Shown: positions 10,767 to 11,095 of the stretch, in pieces
How the letters are laid out: every line of letters starts with the position of its first letter
Position numbering within the stretch: the stretch's first letter is position 1
Source: an uncultured Spirochaetaceae bacterium
GTDB lineage: Bacteria > Spirochaetota > Spirochaetia > Treponematales > Treponemataceae
Direction: 5' to 3'
DNA: 11,095 bases
NCBI GenBank assembly: GCA_902797925.1
Contig: CADBUT010000313.1
Span: forward strand, 1-11,095
Notes under the pieces: model-generated
What the model was told of the DNA's origin: nothing
What the model saw: only the letters and a program-made list of their open reading frames with translations
Databases searched by the model: none
Program-made: the position numbers and the translations under genes

Positions 10767-11095
10767 AAAAAGCCCTGCGTTTTTGCTTTTTAGCTTTAAT
10801 ATTCTCAATCTGCTTTGTGCCGTACGGAAGCGTGCCGTCTGTAAATTTTGGCACACGCTTTGCCGAGCAAGCTTATGGCAGTATCTTGAGCAAAGCGGCG
10901 GCACCGGCTGCAGATTATTACATTCAGCAGGCAGACGGAAATTCTGGCTACTTTAGAAGCTTTAAACCTGAAAAGACGCGTACTTTTGAGAACAATTTGC
11001 AGAGCGCAGTCTTTTCAGATGTTCAGAAAAAGTTTAATTCCGTATTTTATCCGCCTTATCTTTGCGCCTGTTCTGTAAGGTGCATAAGCCTTTCA
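10763..11095 (+). CDS. Secreted protein, N-terminal part (runs off right edge)
   Basis: From the ATG at 10763 there are 111 open codons to the end of the window. The protein begins MKKALRFCFLALIFSICFVP, a clear signal peptide, and continues with NFGTRFAEQAYGSILSKAAA, DYYIQQADGNSGYFRSFKPE and FENNLQSAVFSDVQKKFNSV. I do not recognise a family. The start overlaps the stop of the preceding secreted-protein gene by four bases, indicating translational coupling, and no separate ribosome binding site is needed. The length and end are unknown. The other open frame here (10726-10956) is a shadow. Confidence 0.75.
   Translation, partial: MKKALRFCFLALIFSICFVPYGSVPSVNFGTRFAEQAYGSILSKAAAPAADYYIQQADGNSGYFRSFKPEKTRTFENNLQSAVFSDVQKKFNSVFYPPYLCACSVRCISLS

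Overview
The window looks like part of the chromosome of a free-living or gut/rumen-type Treponema (Spirochaetota). This is an inference from gene content and style. The genes include a secreted GH5 endoglucanase of the rumen type, a catalase-free oxygen-defence cluster (PerR, superoxide reductase, rubrerythrin, flavodiiron protein), and a DUF4846 secreted protein. AAGGAG-type ribosome binding sites sit before most genes, and the intergenic spaces carry small palindromic repeats. No phage, transposase, CRISPR array or rRNA gene is visible.

Layout. Bases 1-188 (minus) hold the N-terminal part of an Hsp20 small heat-shock protein that runs off the left edge. A promoter with two operator-like palindromes drives a two-gene unit at 703-1250 (plus): a DUF6442-type three-helix membrane protein and a small Xre-type regulator whose start overlaps the first gene's stop. 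A 650-base gene-free stretch follows, with a large imperfect hairpin and several palindromic repeats. A GH5 cellulase with signal peptide is read leftwards at 1898-3166. Divergent from it is the rightward oxygen/peroxide defence cluster at 3360-6244: perR, dfx, rbr and fprA, closed by a rho-independent terminator. A PerR-box-like 7-1-7 inverted repeat covers the expected transcription start of perR.

The stretch 6300-9715 is an accessory-looking mix, AT-rich in places. It has a small cytoplasmic PH-like protein (minus), a divergent Xre regulator with a perfect 11-bp-arm palindrome between them, a secreted DUF4846 protein, and a membrane protein that looks like two repeats of two helices plus a PH-like domain. 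A tRNA-Gly(CCC) is at 9743-9814 (minus) with its own promoter. The right end holds two overlapping genes for secreted proteins of unknown function; the second runs off the window.

How they work together. Superoxide reductase turns superoxide into peroxide, rubrerythrin reduces peroxide, and the flavodiiron protein reduces O2 (or NO). PerR, with a full set of peroxide-sensing ligands, is the likely repressor. No rubredoxin gene lies in the window, so the electron carrier must be encoded elsewhere. I see no clearly new defence or mobile system. The most promising unexplained items are the helically phased operators and structured leader of the DUF6442/Xre pair, the long hairpin after it, the two palindromic repeat families (one copy apparently nested in another), and the palindrome between the Xre and PH genes.
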